From: Rostratula benghalensis
Taxonomy: Eukaryota; Chordata; Aves; Charadriiformes; Rostratulidae
NCBI GenBank assembly: GCA_013399305.1
Contig: VXAI01000117.1
Coordinates: 210,755-274,754 of the forward strand
Direction: 5' to 3'
DNA: 64,000 nucleotides
Shown piece after piece: positions 1 through 14,400 of this stretch. How positions within the stretch are numbered: the stretch's first letter is position 1; every line of letters begins with the position of its first letter. The notes beneath the pieces were generated by a model. That model ran no database searches. It was not told the DNA's origin and was given only the letters and a program-made list of their open reading frames with translations. The translations under genes were made by a program, and so were the position numbers.

Positions 1-360
1 CCCCTTCGCCCCGCCCCGGCCGGGCGGGAGGACGGCTCGCCGGGGAGGGAGCCGACGGTGGGGACCGCTGCCCTGCGGGCGGGCCGGGGCTGGGGCCTCC
101 TTTGTGCGTGGAGGTGACGGGTCTCCTTGGCCCCTCTCCCGACCCGATGGAAGAGCCTCAGCGGGGCTGACCCCTGGTGCGGCGGGGAGGGCGGCCTGTC
201 TCCTGCTTCCTTCAGGGCCGCGGGTCGGCCTTGTCCCGGGGCTGAGCCCCCCAGCCCCCACCGGGCCGGGCCGAGGCGAGGTTGAGGGCAGGCCCCGGCC
301 CCGAGCCTCGGGTGTGTGCGCACCTGCGGAGGCCGGGCAAGGCCCCGAGGGGAGCGGCTG
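1..360. promoter_or_regulatory. Edge of a CpG island (possible promoter of a gene left of the window)
   Basis: The first 360 bases are very rich in G+C and CpG, with an Sp1-type GC box near position 10-20, and the composition drops sharply to ordinary AT-rich sequence after about 365. This is what the shoulder of a CpG-island promoter looks like. No coding exon can be recognised. In vertebrates the gene on this side of CKAP4 is NUAK1, whose 5' end faces CKAP4, so this could be the NUAK1 promoter; that is inference from synteny only. A splice-donor-like TTTAG/GTATGG at about 372 on the plus strand could instead belong to a divergent noncoding transcript. Confidence 0.5.
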
Positions 361-3300
361 AACCAAATTTAGGTATGGAAAGTTTTGCCCAGAAAAAAAA
401 TTTGATTTTCCCCATTCGCAAAGTGGGTGAGGGTTTCCTGTAGGGTTTCCATGTCGCTGGGACTGGCAGAAAAACAGGGCACACCCAGCCGCTGCCTGTC
501 CTTGGCATAGACAGGAGCTGTTTGCCGGCTCCCGGAGGTTTTGGCCTGTGAGAACCCTTCCTGTGCCCAAGTCCTGCCATGGTTGGCATCCACACAAACC
601 GGCACCAACATCTAGAGCTGAGGGAGCCCTCACCTCTGATTTTGGCAACTTTGAAATACAAACGGATGCATCATTTTTACGCTTTTCTTCATTTTAAAGT
701 AAGGTGGTGTTTTCTTTCACAAAGATGTTTTGAAAACTTAAACCAATGCAGGCATAGAAGTTTTTGCCAGGGTTAAGATGAAGGAGAAGTTTCCATTAGG
801 AAAGAAGCCACCCTCAAGCCCATGGCCATGAAAGGCAGATGGTGTCTGTTGTAGCCGAAACGGGAAACTGGCGTGGGGTGAAATCACCTTGGCATGCTCC
901 AGTACGGCCAGTTTGCTGGATCGATGCAAAGGCCTTCATGTGGGAGTTCTGGCTCAGTGTCTCCTCTCCACTGACTGTCCTCAAGGTGCAGGTCACTGTG
1001 GGGGTTGTCTGCTCTGCAAGGATAACGCATGGACCTTTTGAAATCCTGGATTTGGAGCAATATCAAGACACAGGATTTATGAATTTGGTAACTCCATGCC
1101 TCTGTCTCGCTGGGGAACTGTTAATGCAGAGGTTGCTCTGTGTGCTTTGCCGATTGGAATAGCTGCCTCCTGTGCAGCTCGGGTTTCTCAGAGGCAACTA
1201 ACTCAGGAGCATCAAGGTGATGGGAAGATATCCAGGCACTGGCTTTGGTGAGAGCTCTCATTGGGTTTGGTTCCTCTAACTTGCTGGGCCAGCATGTAAG
1301 ACTGGACTTCATTGAGGTTTCTTCCTGGAATAGCAAACACACTGCTGGTTGTAGCCGTAGCCCTTCTGGCTTGATGAACTTGAAAGAAAACACAAGTTTC
1401 TCTGTAATTACTGTCTCTGCACCTTTGGTTTAGGATCAGCAAAAGTGTCCAACTGGCTTAAGATAAGTTTGTCCAGTGCAGTACCCTGCTCCTGGCAGGA
1501 GCCAGCAATATGCTGCACGTGTTGAAGAAGACAGAAAGTGGTGTTGTCACCACATTAGGTGCTTGACATTTGGAGCCAGGTACTGGTTTAAACCCTGGAG
1601 CATGGAATTTAATATCTCTTCTACGGAGCACACCACAAACTGGCTATTCTAAAGCAGAAAGGGTAAGGGAAGCCTCACTCTGCTACTATACAAAAAAAGA
1701 GTGCTGTGTCTTTCTGTAGCCCCTTCCTGTATTTTAATTGTTGAAAGGATGAAAATGCTGTAGCTTTCTCTTTGTAGGAAATAAGACTGCATCACTAGCT
1801 TTTTGCATCTGTTTGTAGGTTTGGGGTTTTTTGTTTGTTTATTTTAATGCTCTGAAGTGCTATTGCATTCCCACCAACTGGCACAGAATAAAGTGGTCCC
1901 CGTGCTACCTGAACATACAGGAGAGGGAGATCTGCTACTGCACTGCCTGCCTTCTGTGTCCCCAGTTTGAAACCCATTTCTGTGACTCTTCTTGAACTTG
2001 AGGGATACCCCAAGAAATACCCTCTTGGAGCAGAGACCTTCTGCAAGTGGGGATTGGCGTGGGAATGGGATGAGGGTGCAGCAGCACTGAGAGGCAGGAG
2101 GGAGCTGGGAAAGGGGCTGGCAACACGGAGAACAGGAGATGTGCCCTTGACTGCTGGGAGAAGTGAAAAATTGCCTTGGCATGTGTTCATCTCAGTGCAA
2201 CTTCACTTATATAGATTAAATCGGAGTCTCAGTCTTGCTGAGTTGCCAAGGTTTCCACTGTCTGTCAAGATGACAGTAACAACTGCCTGGTGGTTTTGCA
2301 TGTCCAGTGCAAGCCCTAGTCCCACCAAAGATGAGAGCAGCCAGGGTCCTGCTCTGATCAGTGCCAGCTGACTGCATGCTGGACTGTATCAGCAACTCAG
2401 AAACGGCCAGGTCCCCCCAGAGGCAGCTGGGAAGAGTGGCCAGCTCTGGTTGTCTGACTGTCTGGATGCTCCATTTAGGCTGGAACTCACAAAAGCCTAT
2501 AGCCAGGTCCTTTATAAATCTTGACTAGCCAAAAAACATGAATCCTAGGGGTGAAAATAGGTTTCATTATGTTACACTCATGATCGTTGTTAATATTCCC
2601 AAGAGTATTCCCCTCTAGCTGTTTGGAAGGATGTATCACCAGTTCCATAAGGAGGTATGTCATGAATTGTTGGTGTATATTGTGATCGGAGAGATACAAG
2701 GTGAAATAAAATACCACAATCTCCAATATGAAAAATACCAATTTTATAGTGGAATAAACACCGGTACTACATAGCATTAGAAATACCACTTTTCCTTTTA
2801 AATTTCCATGCTTTTAAATCTGAAGCCAGAGGGCATTAAGCAAATTAAACATGTAAATTAAGATTGGATACAAGAAACTTTCTGTGCTCATACGTAACAG
2901 CAATGGGAATTGAAAATAATTACGAGTATAGAAGTACAGATCAGATTGAGTGCATCTCTCGTATACAGAGAGATTTCCTTTTGATTTTTAGCATATCATC
3001 AGCTTTGCAATAGGTCACTACAGGAATAAAATTCACTAGAGCAAATAGTAAACCAGTGTCCTTCACAACAGGTATAAGAATACTGGGAAATAACAATCAC
3101 AGAAGGATGGCGAGACAATGTTCGAATGGACACAGAAAATCTTAAATAATGGCTTTTGTAGGGAAATTGCATTGTTCTAGTTCTTCATGTCAGTGTAAAA
3201 AATGCAGTGTTTCATTGCTTCTGAAATAAAGAGTTGGCCAGAATTTCAGCTCGCTGAGTTTATAGACACCACTAGGGAATTACTCATTTCTGACAGAATT

Positions 3301-3768
3301 ATTTTATGTAAATGCTTTTCCTTATTCACAAAAAGGAATTATCCCCCCATTGAAACCACCAGACTTCTGCTAGCCAGCTTCAAAGGCAATAGGATTAGGC
3401 TCTAATTTGCAAAACAATATTGGAGGATATGTTGTACCAAACTATACAGATAATCACAATAACAACAATAAAGCCACTGGTTTCAGTAGGCTTGTCTTCC
3501 TGAAGCCAATGTGAGTTGGAAAGTTTGTGACATGTTAGCAATATAAATTTATCATAAAACTCAGTACACTTTTAGGATTAATTTTTTGCCATGAACTTTC
3601 AAAGTGGCACAGCTTATTTGTTTTCTGGCACAGAGACACTCAGGATAAAAAACAACTGGCTTAATAGCTCTTAGTCAAATGTTTTGGTCTCCTCAGAAAG
3701 TCTGCGCCACCTGTAGTGAAAGATAAGATTCACAGAGCTGATGTTAATTCATTCCATGCATTTAGCTA

Positions 3769-3811
3769 AATAAAATAAAATAAAAAACAAAACAAAACAA
3801 AACAAAAAACC
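3769..3811. repeat. A-rich simple repeat (AAAAT)n/(AAAAC)n
   Basis: A run of AAAAT units passes into AAAAC units. It is a low-complexity tract with no retrocopied gene upstream of it. Confidence 0.8.
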
Positions 3812-5327
3812 TAGTGGATTTCAAAGATGCTTGATACAAATCCTTATTTTACAAATTGGAGCCAGGTATTTTGTGTGTGACAGATATTCATATTGCAGCT
3901 TAACTTGGTGAGCCAGTATCCTTTGTGCACAAACAGACTTTTTGCCTCCAAGCTGGCTTCAGTGTTTGTGAAGTCTTCAACAGTGTTGTCAGCTGTTAAA
4001 CACCCTTACAAAGGTGGGCTTCCAGGGGGCTGTTGGAGAGCTGGAAAACCTCGTTTGACTGTTCCCTACAGCGTACTATAGAGGAAAGAGGAGAAATATG
4101 TATTAAAGGGATTCCTGGCTCTGACTGACATGCGTTCTCTAAAACTAGTGTGCTGCTCTGTGAAGTTTCAGGCCTCTCTGAGGTGGAGAAACACATAACT
4201 CTAATCTTAACGTCAGCTGAGTTGCTTTGACAGCTTCTGCTCGATGATCAAGCTAAGCATTTGTTGGACCAAGCCGAAGTGCTCGGCGCTGTGCAGTCTT
4301 CACATCTAATCGTGACATAGCTGCAAATATTCGGAAGATGCTGGCAGGCAAAACCGGGGGACATTCTCTCAACTGGACTTTCTCCTCTGTGTAAGTAGCT
4401 GCTGAGAGCGAGCTTTTTGGCTGGCTGAAGTGAAAGCATGCTAATGTGTTCCACTCAATGACGGGGATTATCCCTTAGAAAGAGGCGGCTGGCAGAGACG
4501 GCTGGCATCCATCTGTTTCCTGCAGCAGGTATCTGCATGTCATCTGCCCTGGCAGGTCACATCCAATCCTTGAAATCACATGCTTTATGAAAATTACAGG
4601 AGTCATGCAGGATTAAGGCTGTAACACTGATTTTCTCTGTAGCAAGCCATATAAAAAACTTTACCTTCACAAGGCTGTTGAGACGTGTCTCGTTTGCATC
4701 CCATAGATGCCAGTTGAGTATTAAAACAATACTTGGATCAAATAATGAACAACCTGACCCAAACCCACAGCCTGGATCAAGATACAGCTCCAGGGGGTAT
4801 AGCTTCCATCTAAACTCCTGTATCTCAACCTGTTTGGTTGCCCCAGGCCTCTTGAGAGGTCTGTGCAATAGGGCATATAGAGATGTAGGAGGAGTTAAGC
4901 CCTCTGACTTTGGATCCTGGACCTGACAGAGATCTTTATGGACGGTGAAGAGACTGAGGAATACTTGTAGTATCTGTTAAAAGACTGCAATTCAGGCTGG
5001 GGTTCTTTATAAAGAAGACTTTCAGTAGGAGAGGAGCTTTGTGTCCGTAAAACATCTTCTAAAATTCCATTTCCAAACCTCAAATGCAAAACACACAGGA
5101 GAGAAAACTGAAACGTGGGAGGCTGAGCTCAGGGTCTCTTCTGTTGCAGGGTTTCCTGAAGGACTGAGCACATACAATCCCTTCTCCTCTTCTGTTGCTT
5201 TCCTATTTCTCGTTAAACTCACATATTCTTTCAGAAAAGCTCTGTGATGGTGTAGTTATTTTGTTATTTATATGTAATTTTTATTCAATAATTTGGAGTT
5301 ATATAATCCAAACTACCAGCCTCCCCC

Positions 5328-5356
5328 AACACACGCACACACACACACACACACGC
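5328..5356. repeat. (CA)n microsatellite
   Basis: About a dozen CA dinucleotides, with two CG interruptions near the ends. It could be polymorphic. Confidence 0.85.
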
Positions 5357-8300
5357 CTCCCATTGCACATTAATCCTTTTGGGATTAAAGTCCGCATACA
5401 TCAGCAGGCTGTAATAAGGAAAACCAACATTACAGCTTTCATCATCGCGAGTGGGGAGTTGCAGAGGGCTACGGTCACTGGGTTGCGCATCTCACCAATG
5501 CCAACTGCAAAAAGAGAAGCGAAGAAAAGTCTATTTAAAGTCACGCAGCGGCGCGCTCCCCTCCTCTCATCACTTCCCTTCTTTGCCTCCGGTTCCCTCC
5601 CTTCCGCCATCTCTGGGGTTTCTTTGCCCTTATTTTGAGAGACCGACTGGCTGCATCGCTCTCAAACACCAGCGTATCGGGCCACATGTGGCAGCCGGAT
5701 TTCCGCCCGGCCTATTTTACCCACTGCCAGCTCCCACACATGGAAATTGTCTTCTGTTCCGTGGCTGATACGCTCACGGCTTCTCCTGAGCATCACCGAG
5801 GGCGGTCATCCCCTTGCCACCGTTTCACAAAGCCTCCAGCCTCAACTTCCCCAGCAGGTGGTGGGGCAAGCAAGCCCTCTTAACCTTGATTTTTAGTGCC
5901 ACAACCCCAAGCTGGTAGCTGGTAAACATGGGCAGATTTCAGAGGTGCCTAGGGGTTGTGGCGGGAAAGGGTGCAGCTGTGTGGTGGCTTGGTTGGGTTG
6001 GGGCCGGGAGGAAGCTGGAGCGGAGAGTGGGGGAAGCAACAGGCAGCCCAGGGGCTGAGAGGCTCAGGGCCATCCTGCCGGGGGTCTGCTGGCCACACCA
6101 GGGAGCTGGAGACTGCAGGGGCCTTCATTTAGGGATGTTTTTATGGGAACATGATGGGGAAGCTTGAACTTTTGCCATTTTGACCCCTTCATCCTGGATG
6201 ACTCATGGATGAGAAGGGGCAGACACCATCCCTCCAGGACTCTGGGATTTCCTGCCCAGTCCGATTGAATGGAGATATCATGGCCACTGGGTAGATCCTA
6301 CAAGGAATGGTGGTTTAGCCTCGGTTGTGGTTTTTGTGTGGTGTTCATTACACTGAAGCCCATGATGAAGAAAACCAAAAGTATGTCTTGCACAAGAAGT
6401 TCATCTTAATGATGAGGTCTGTGGATCTGTGTCTAGATACTATCACTCTTTTCACACAGCTAGTGCAAGTATAACCAATTTTCTTGGAAATAAAAAAGTA
6501 AGGCTTCCAGTACTATAGAGAGTGTGAAAGACATATGTTTTTTGCCCTTCAACACGTATATATATTTTTAGAGTGAAGAAGGTTAAGCACAAGATGTTAT
6601 GCAAAAATTCATGGTGCCCGTGGCATCAACAAGTTACTGGACATTCATGCCTTTGGAAGCACTCATCTAAAATGAGCATTTTCCCAAGACTGTCACTGAC
6701 CAGCAGGTATCTGGGATAAGGACAGCAAATCCTGCTCAGTTGCTGAAAATGGACCCCGTGACACTTAGAACATAACATCTACTGTGTTATAATGGATATA
6801 CAATCACCTCCCTCATCAGAAAGAACCACATTAGTTGTATTCAACTGGTAATACACGTCACTCCTCTGGGTATGACCCTGGCTTGGCAGCGTGGGTATGC
6901 ACCTCAAGTCTAGAGGAGAAACAAGCACTGTGGGGAATAGATGGCAAAGAAGCTCTCTGATTCTCTCTTTCCCACGTGGGGTGCAGGCTGGCCCACAACC
7001 TACCTCTTTCCCTCCACAAACAAAGAAGAGCAAGGACTGAGTCCTGCCTTCCTGAAAGGCAGCCGTTTCCCCTCCTGGAAGTGTTTTGGGGAATGCTGCA
7101 GAACTCCACCCCTTGCCATGGTCTTCACACTAGAGACAAAATCCAGCCCTGAGAAATTATCTCCTGCTTCCCACCTACCTCTAATATTCCCACTGAAATA
7201 CTGGAATTCACCATAGCAGGCATCATGGCTGCATAGCTGTAAGACTGGCTGTATTTTTCCTTCGCTAATCATTAGTTTGTCGAAGTCAAAACAGTACTAA
7301 ATTAGAACATAAATTCAGCACGGAGGCTACCAGCTTCCTTTAGCTTTATTTTGTTTGCTTTTCATTTGTCTGCTGCCACTTCCTGGCTTTGGAAAATAGT
7401 GTTGTCTATGACTTGTAAATAAAATCAGGTCAAATAATAAAAACTGTTAATGGTGATATAATCATTTTATGGCAAGTGATTAGAAAGATGGAAACAGAAC
7501 ATTATGACATTAGGATGTGTACCAATGAGACAACACAACTTCCACAGGAACAGGACATACCCAGAAATCTGGGGCAGCAAACTACAAGGAGCGATTAAAT
7601 GGAAAATGAATCTGTTTGCATATAGATGCCCAAGGATCAAATATAATTTTCCATTAGATCTTTCTAAAAACCCATCCTTTATGCCTGTTTGCTAGCCGAG
7701 AGAATTCTTTAAATCAATAGCAAATTGACTGAGCAACAAACTTGATCAAAGCCTCATTATGCATGAAAATTTCATGTTGCTGGCTAGGGAATTGCGAGGG
7801 GGAAGGGTCCGTGGCTCTCTGTGTTTCCTTTGTGCTTCTCCTGCAGTACAAAGGGAATTGCAAATTTCTGAAACCCCTGTAACGGGCGTAGGGGAGCAGA
7901 GGACGACACTCCTTCGCGTATTGGTGTCCGGGAGGACAGTGAATTCAATGCCATCCTCACTGCAGGGTGGGGAAGAGGTATTCTTGCTATGCTAAAATGA
8001 CAGTTTGTTTTCTTTGCAGCTAAAGCTAGCTGGTCCACAAAACAGCCACCCACCCCTTGGCTTCTCCAGCCCGCACAGAGGCTACAGACAGTCACAGCTC
8101 AATAATGCCAAAAAGACAACACAGATATTAAGAGAAGATGCAGCTTCGATCCTACAGAGGCAAAACATTGATGCCACCAGCTTTTCCGTATCAATGCAAA
8201 GTACACAACACTTTGGGTAATGCTAACTCTAGAGAAGAGCTACCTTCCCCAGCAGGTCCACAGAAGAGGACTTGAAGAGAGAGATGCCGCCTCTCCTCCA

Positions 8301-11300
8301 TGAGCCGTGGTGAATCAGAAAATCTGGCCCAGGGCCTAAAAACACTTTTAAACTTGTGTCTCCTTATCTCTCCTCCAGAGCTAAAATACTCTTTCCTGCC
8401 TCCCAAGAATTATACAAAAATAAATCTTCTCGGATCTGCAGAATGCTTTGCTGACACTAATTGTGTTGTAAGAAAGAAACAGATTTATTTTTAATGGAAT
8501 GGGACACTCATTTCTAAAGAACATGTTTGAAGGTCTGTTACCAAGATGAAAAAAGTATTCAAATTTACTAAGAGGAGCAACATGACCTCTGCATACTTCC
8601 CATTGCTATAGCAAGGCCAAATCCTTCCCACTTTACCTCAGCTTGTGCTTATCTCTGCAAGGGCTCCATGCACGGAAGCCTTTGCCAGCATTGAAGCCTA
8701 CAAAGACACCACCACTTAGGCTGCCTAGAACCAACCAGATGCTGCTGCAAAACAGATGGAAATTAGTAATCTTCTCTCTCTGCATTCATCCCCTGCCTTG
8801 ACATGATACTGTTTGAGGTCTTCTGTCTCATCCCTCCCCACTTCTGTTCCCTCCCCTCAGTCCCCAGCCGACTCTTACTTGATGGGGAGGATGTAGCAGG
8901 CTTGTTGGGTGCATTTCCACCTTAGGACCTAGACACAAAGCTCAAGAACTTTGGTCCATCAGGGCTTTCATTGCCTTTCTGTCCTGGCTTGATAAAAAAG
9001 AGGGGGTTTGACTTTCATCCCTGTGTGCCAGCTGGCACCCGCAGAGTTTGCCTAGGGTTTTCCAAGGAGCCAAAGGGGTGTTGGTGCCCAGATCTCACTG
9101 GCTTTGCACCAAGTGACGCACATCCTCTGCTCTGTGTCACTGTGGCGCGAACTCGTGAATGTGCAATCTGAACATTTGCTTTCTGTGAGTCGTAACACCA
9201 GACATAAACAAAAATTAGTGCTGGATCATTGGGGAAGCAAGCAATAGATGGAGTGGGACACATTCATTATTGGGTGAATTCTCCTGGGACGTCTCCTCTT
9301 CTGCAATTTTCAGCTCCACTGGAAATGTGTAGATCAAGTATCCGATGGAAGGAAATTAATTGGCTGAAGTTGTAATTTTGCACACACGTATTCGTTGGGG
9401 AAATGCGATAGCTAGATTTCTGAGATTTCAACCTGGCCGTTGCAAAGGTAATACTCACATGAGACAAGAGAAAGGAAGAAAGGTGCTTCTTGCCATGGCT
9501 TTATCTAATGAGATCTCTGGATACCCTTCATGAAAGAGAAACCGGCTTTGCTCTAGGCAGTAAAGCAGACCCTTTCTGTAGCACCACCAAGTGGTTGAGT
9601 GTCCATAGGAAAAAAAAAATCTATCTGCCAAACAAACACGTAGTGGTGCTTCACAGCAACATTTTTTCAACTACTTTAATAAGAGGTAAATATTATTTTC
9701 AGCATACAAACCTGGATGTAAATTGGGAGTAACATCCTCGAAGCTGGCCAGAGTGTGGGTAAAGACAGTATTAGATAAGTTGCACTTAAAAGCTGTCAGA
9801 AGGAGGCTGACAAAACCTTAATTCTTATCTGCTGTTGTTGTGAGTGAGCAGATGTCTTGAGCTGTGAACCAGGACCTGGCTGCATTAGGAGCGCTACAGG
9901 CACAAAGTGATAGGGATATCTTTGTTTTTCAAATTTTCTACTGGGAAGTGCTATCAGGAATCAATAGTAGGTAAGATCTTTTAATGTTTTTTGAGCAGAA
10001 TTTGCGTTTCTTATCCTTAAAAAAAAAAAAAATCTGTGTGAATTTATAAATCAGATTTGAACAGCTATGAAAGGGTACCTGATCAGAAATGAAGACAGGG
10101 TCTGGTTCCTGTTTCCATGAAAGGCTCCTGGTGTAAGATTGTACTATGCTGGTGATAATCAGTGAAACTTTTTCATATGAGGTGTTAGAAGCTGTTGCTG
10201 CCCTACCTTCAAGGTCAGTACTCATGGAGTATCTTTGCTTTGAGTCTTTTTATGATGTAGATGGGCCTGTAGCAGCTTGGCTGCCCAAGCTCACCCCCAC
10301 CACCAAGAGACTTGCAGGCAAAGGGATTGCCTGAGATGTCCCTTGTAAAATCCGGCGCCCAGTGTGGTCTTCAAGAGCACACAGGCATCCAGCACAAGAA
10401 CCCAAACCACTGGTATTGTCCCGGTCACGGCTTATTTGAACCCACCAGTCTGACTCATGGAAAGACTAATAAAAGTAGTGCTCCTGGGACCAGACCATCA
10501 GAACACGTCTGCGTAAAACTGATTTAAACAGGTTTCAATAGGGGAGCAAAGCCCTTCCATCTGCAGTAATTAGCCCTTAGAAAGGCACGCTGTGTAATAT
10601 GCCTCTCAGGTACCACGTCCCCCTGTAATCGCTCCATTCATCAGTTGTAGGTATTGTTAGGTGTCAGCCAATGACGCCTACTTTCTTCCTGGCTGAAAAG
10701 GAGGACACTCGGGCTTGCCTTCATCACACCTTTTACAGGGCCACAGCAACATTAGCTCCCTTCTACTTCCAGGAACAGGAAGGACCAAAGCTGTCTCTGC
10801 CTTTCACGGGGGCTGCTCAGGTGAGAAGAGCCCCAGGAGGAGTAAAAGGCCACCTTCTTCTATACCAGCTAATGCTTTTCTAATTAACAAAGCAGGTGCT
10901 TGATGGCCATTCTGTTTGCCTGCCTGCAAACTTGCAACACAGGCAGAGATGCCTAAGGTGCCACTAAGACCTTAGTGTCATTAGTGTCATAGTGACATGC
11001 TAATGTCATTAGCATTCCTAATGACAGAGGTATGCTTTCAAAAATTCATTTCTTAGCATGGCAGGCAAAACTGAAATGGGCCTGAGGTGAAGTCTGACGT
11101 GAAGCTTTGCAAAGGCCCATTTCAAGAACTGCAGCTGCCACTGGTACAGTTGTTGGACTCATCCTCCAGCAAGATACTGCAGATGTATAATGGGAATATT
11201 TTTATTTGAAAAGAAGAGAAGCACCGACAGACTGGGACCCATTGTAAGCAATCTTGTAAGAGCTAAATGTGTTTTTTCGACAGAGGTGATTATGCTTGGC

Positions 11301-11399
11301 TGCCACATCATTTGATGGGAGCAGTGTCTCAGTGGCTGTTCATCTAATTTCCAAGGGATTATTGCATTTAACAATAATTCCGTGCATTTTACGTGTATT

Positions 11400-11475
11400 T
11401 CCATGATATAACAGCAGCACATATATATGAATATATATACACAATAGTATCTACATATACGTATGTATGTACACA
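11400..11475. repeat. AT-rich low-complexity tract with TATA and GTAT units
   Basis: Alternating ATATAT, ACATAT and GTATGT units form an imperfect microsatellite in intergenic DNA. Confidence 0.6.
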
Positions 11476-14400
11476 TGCAAGCTCATATTGCTTAAATAAC
11501 TATAGTAAGGATCCTGTCAATATTAGCCATCCATAGAAACATCCTTTTGTGTTTACCTTGAAGCTTGAGGATCCAAAGCCGAAGTTGACAAGGGGTTGAA
11601 ATGTATGGTCACTGATAGCTCTAAAAATGCAGTGACAGCAGAGCACATAACTACATTCAAGCTGAAGTCAGGCTGCCTGTTTTAATACAAAGCTGGGCAC
11701 CCCATTGTAGCTCTAGCCATCTGCATGCATGCTACAGTTAAAATGGAAAAATGCCTCCAGGGAAAATGAACCAAATTCACCACGGGTACAAATAGACATG
11801 GTTCCTTTGAGGTCCGTGGAATACATTTGCTTACACCATCAATGGATTTAATCCAGAGACCATTGTTCTTTATGAGACCCCATCTTTCTTTGTGTTTATG
11901 CAAGTGTAACTCCCCTTACTTTGGTAGAAATAATACTAATTTATACCAGTGTAAGTGGCGGACATTTTTATTTTTGCTTTTCAGCATAGATGCCAGGTAG
12001 CAACTTTCACAGCCTGTTTCCTTTCCTACTTCACTGTAGTTTTTCTGCAGATGCTGCTCCTCTGATATTTCAACATTTACTTCAGATATCCTTAGCCTGA
12101 ATGACAAGGCAGCCAGGCCCTCAGTGCCCACATCCACTAGCCATTCCTTAGGGTGGATGTTTTTTCCCTAGTGTGCATCCCATTCCTGGTGCTGAGGATT
12201 GCCCTGAGGCTGCTAATTGGTAATTGATAATTGTTAATTATCCAAAGACTAGAAACAGAGGGGTCCTGCTCCATGCACGTGAGACATCCCTTCTGTTCCT
12301 TGTGGGTTGGCTGGACAGCCTTATTTTCCCTGGAGAAATAGCTTGTGGTTAATAACATAGGCCATGTCAATAAAGCTAGGTAGAAAATAATAGTGTGCAA
12401 GTAGAAGGCAGCATCATAGAGCATCAGGGCCAATCAAAAGGGCTTAATACTCAGTGGTTGGAAAAGCAGAGTGAAGATAATCTTAACTCTCGCTGTGATG
12501 CATCTAGCAAAAAGCACACAACTGTCACTGCCCTTTTTTACTGTCAGATTGTGGATCTCTGGATTTAACCTTGAGCTGAGTGCTGCCAAATGCAATTCCC
12601 CATTTCCTTAAGTTTTGCATTCCTGAAAATCGGTGGCAGAATAGGCAAAGGGGATTTGGGCTATTGAATTCATACAGGCTACTGAAAAAGAGAGCAAGAC
12701 AGAAAAGGCAACCTAAGCATCACACTGAGGGTGTGGTAGGAGAGGTTAAAGCACAAGCCGCCTTTCTTAAATGCCTGTCCTCTCACCGACTGATGTCATT
12801 TCCCCCGATGGCTCTTGCATTAGCCCTCTCGTCAGTTGAAAAATGAGTCCCCCAGGAGCCTAAATTAAAGACACCCGTACAAAAGTGCAGGGCCTGACCT
12901 CTCGCAGCTGTGCCGGGGGCTAATACTGATTCATTGTGCTGCTCCATGTTACCATCCAAGGGCAGAACAAGGGGGCAGGGGAGGGATACGGAGGCATCTC
13001 GGGCTCCTCGTTAGCTCATTCATAGACACCTGGTGTCCCGCCTCTTCCTCACGCTTCAGTGCATCCCACCCCTATTGTATAGAAAATCCACTTCTTTAGA
13101 GATCTGAGCTGCTTGGGCCGGACAAAGACCAAAATTAAATCCGCAGCTGCCCAGGAAGAGGGTCTCTCTGTCAGGGGTTATTATCGAGAATCTTTGATGA
13201 CCAAGCAGCACGGGGAACTCCCTTTGCCTCTGTCACTTCCAGTTACAGGTTTGGACGGATGCATCTGCACATATTTTAAATAACACAAGCCACTCCATAA
13301 CTGATGTGGACTGTCATGCCTCCACTGACCCAGTTTAGCTCCAGAGCTTTATGAGAGGTATGTAACCCGCTGTGCTCACCATGTTTTGCTGGGCAACAAT
13401 CAAACAGTTTGCAGCCTGCAGGAAACACTTAATGTCATAGGGTGGTGAAGCCAAAATACCCTCATGGCAGCTCCTTCACCCTCAGTGAAGTTCCATCAAG
13501 GGTAAATTTGAACCGACAAGGGCCAGCTCCTATTCTCAGTAACCCAGAGAGGGCCTGGAATTGCATCATTAGCATCTGAGGAGTTATTTTGGATCTACAC
13601 AGGCATGAGCGCAAGCAGAATCTGGCACCGAGTTTAAAGGAGCAAAGCAAAGAGAGGTTTACGTCAAAAAGGAAGAGCACCAGGCAGCACATAGGGTATG
13701 TAGTCCCAAGTTCTGGAAGGAAAAGAAAGATAAAGTTAATAGAAAACCTTTGTGGCTACTAAATACATTTTATTCTTGAATCCCCTGTGGAACCGATCAG
13801 TCCCTTGGCTTATAAAAATAGATGCAACAGGTGTTTGAAGACTTTTGTGCCTCATGTTAAGGGCACTAATGAAAAGTTTATGGTCAGTGAAACCTGGAGG
13901 AGAAAGCAGGATTACAGTGGAAAAAATTCTGCCCCGCTACACTAGAGAACATCTGGAGCAATGCCATTGACCAAGGGAATGTAAATCTGCATCTCAAAAG
14001 CTTCGCTTATCTATTCACCATTCCTACTGTCACTGCCTAACAGCCTCATGCTGTAACCTGACCCATTTAGTGGGTGGCTGCTCAGTCTGTTCTCTACATC
14101 TAACTCATCTCTTTCAAGGTGATGCTGAGGATGAGTGTTGTTATCTGATTTTCTCTTGATTTCCTTCTTTACTCTGATGCGTTTCCCGTGTTTTCTTTGG
14201 GAACATCAACTAAATTGCAGCTTGTTAAGACAGCCAAAGACAAGTTGCCTCCTAGGGACTGATGCTAGCCAAGGTACAGCATGGAGTGTGAACATTATGC
14301 AAATAGCAAGATAAGGAGCTGAGAGCAGGATTTTCACAGCTGCTTAGGGAAACTGGTTGACTGAATCCCATTAGGGATGCAGTGAGGTCTGGCAACCTTC

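Noticed and set aside
2487..2789. 100-codon hydrophobic minus-strand frame
   Set aside because: AT-rich sequence yields Phe/Ile/Leu-rich chance frames; no family recognised.
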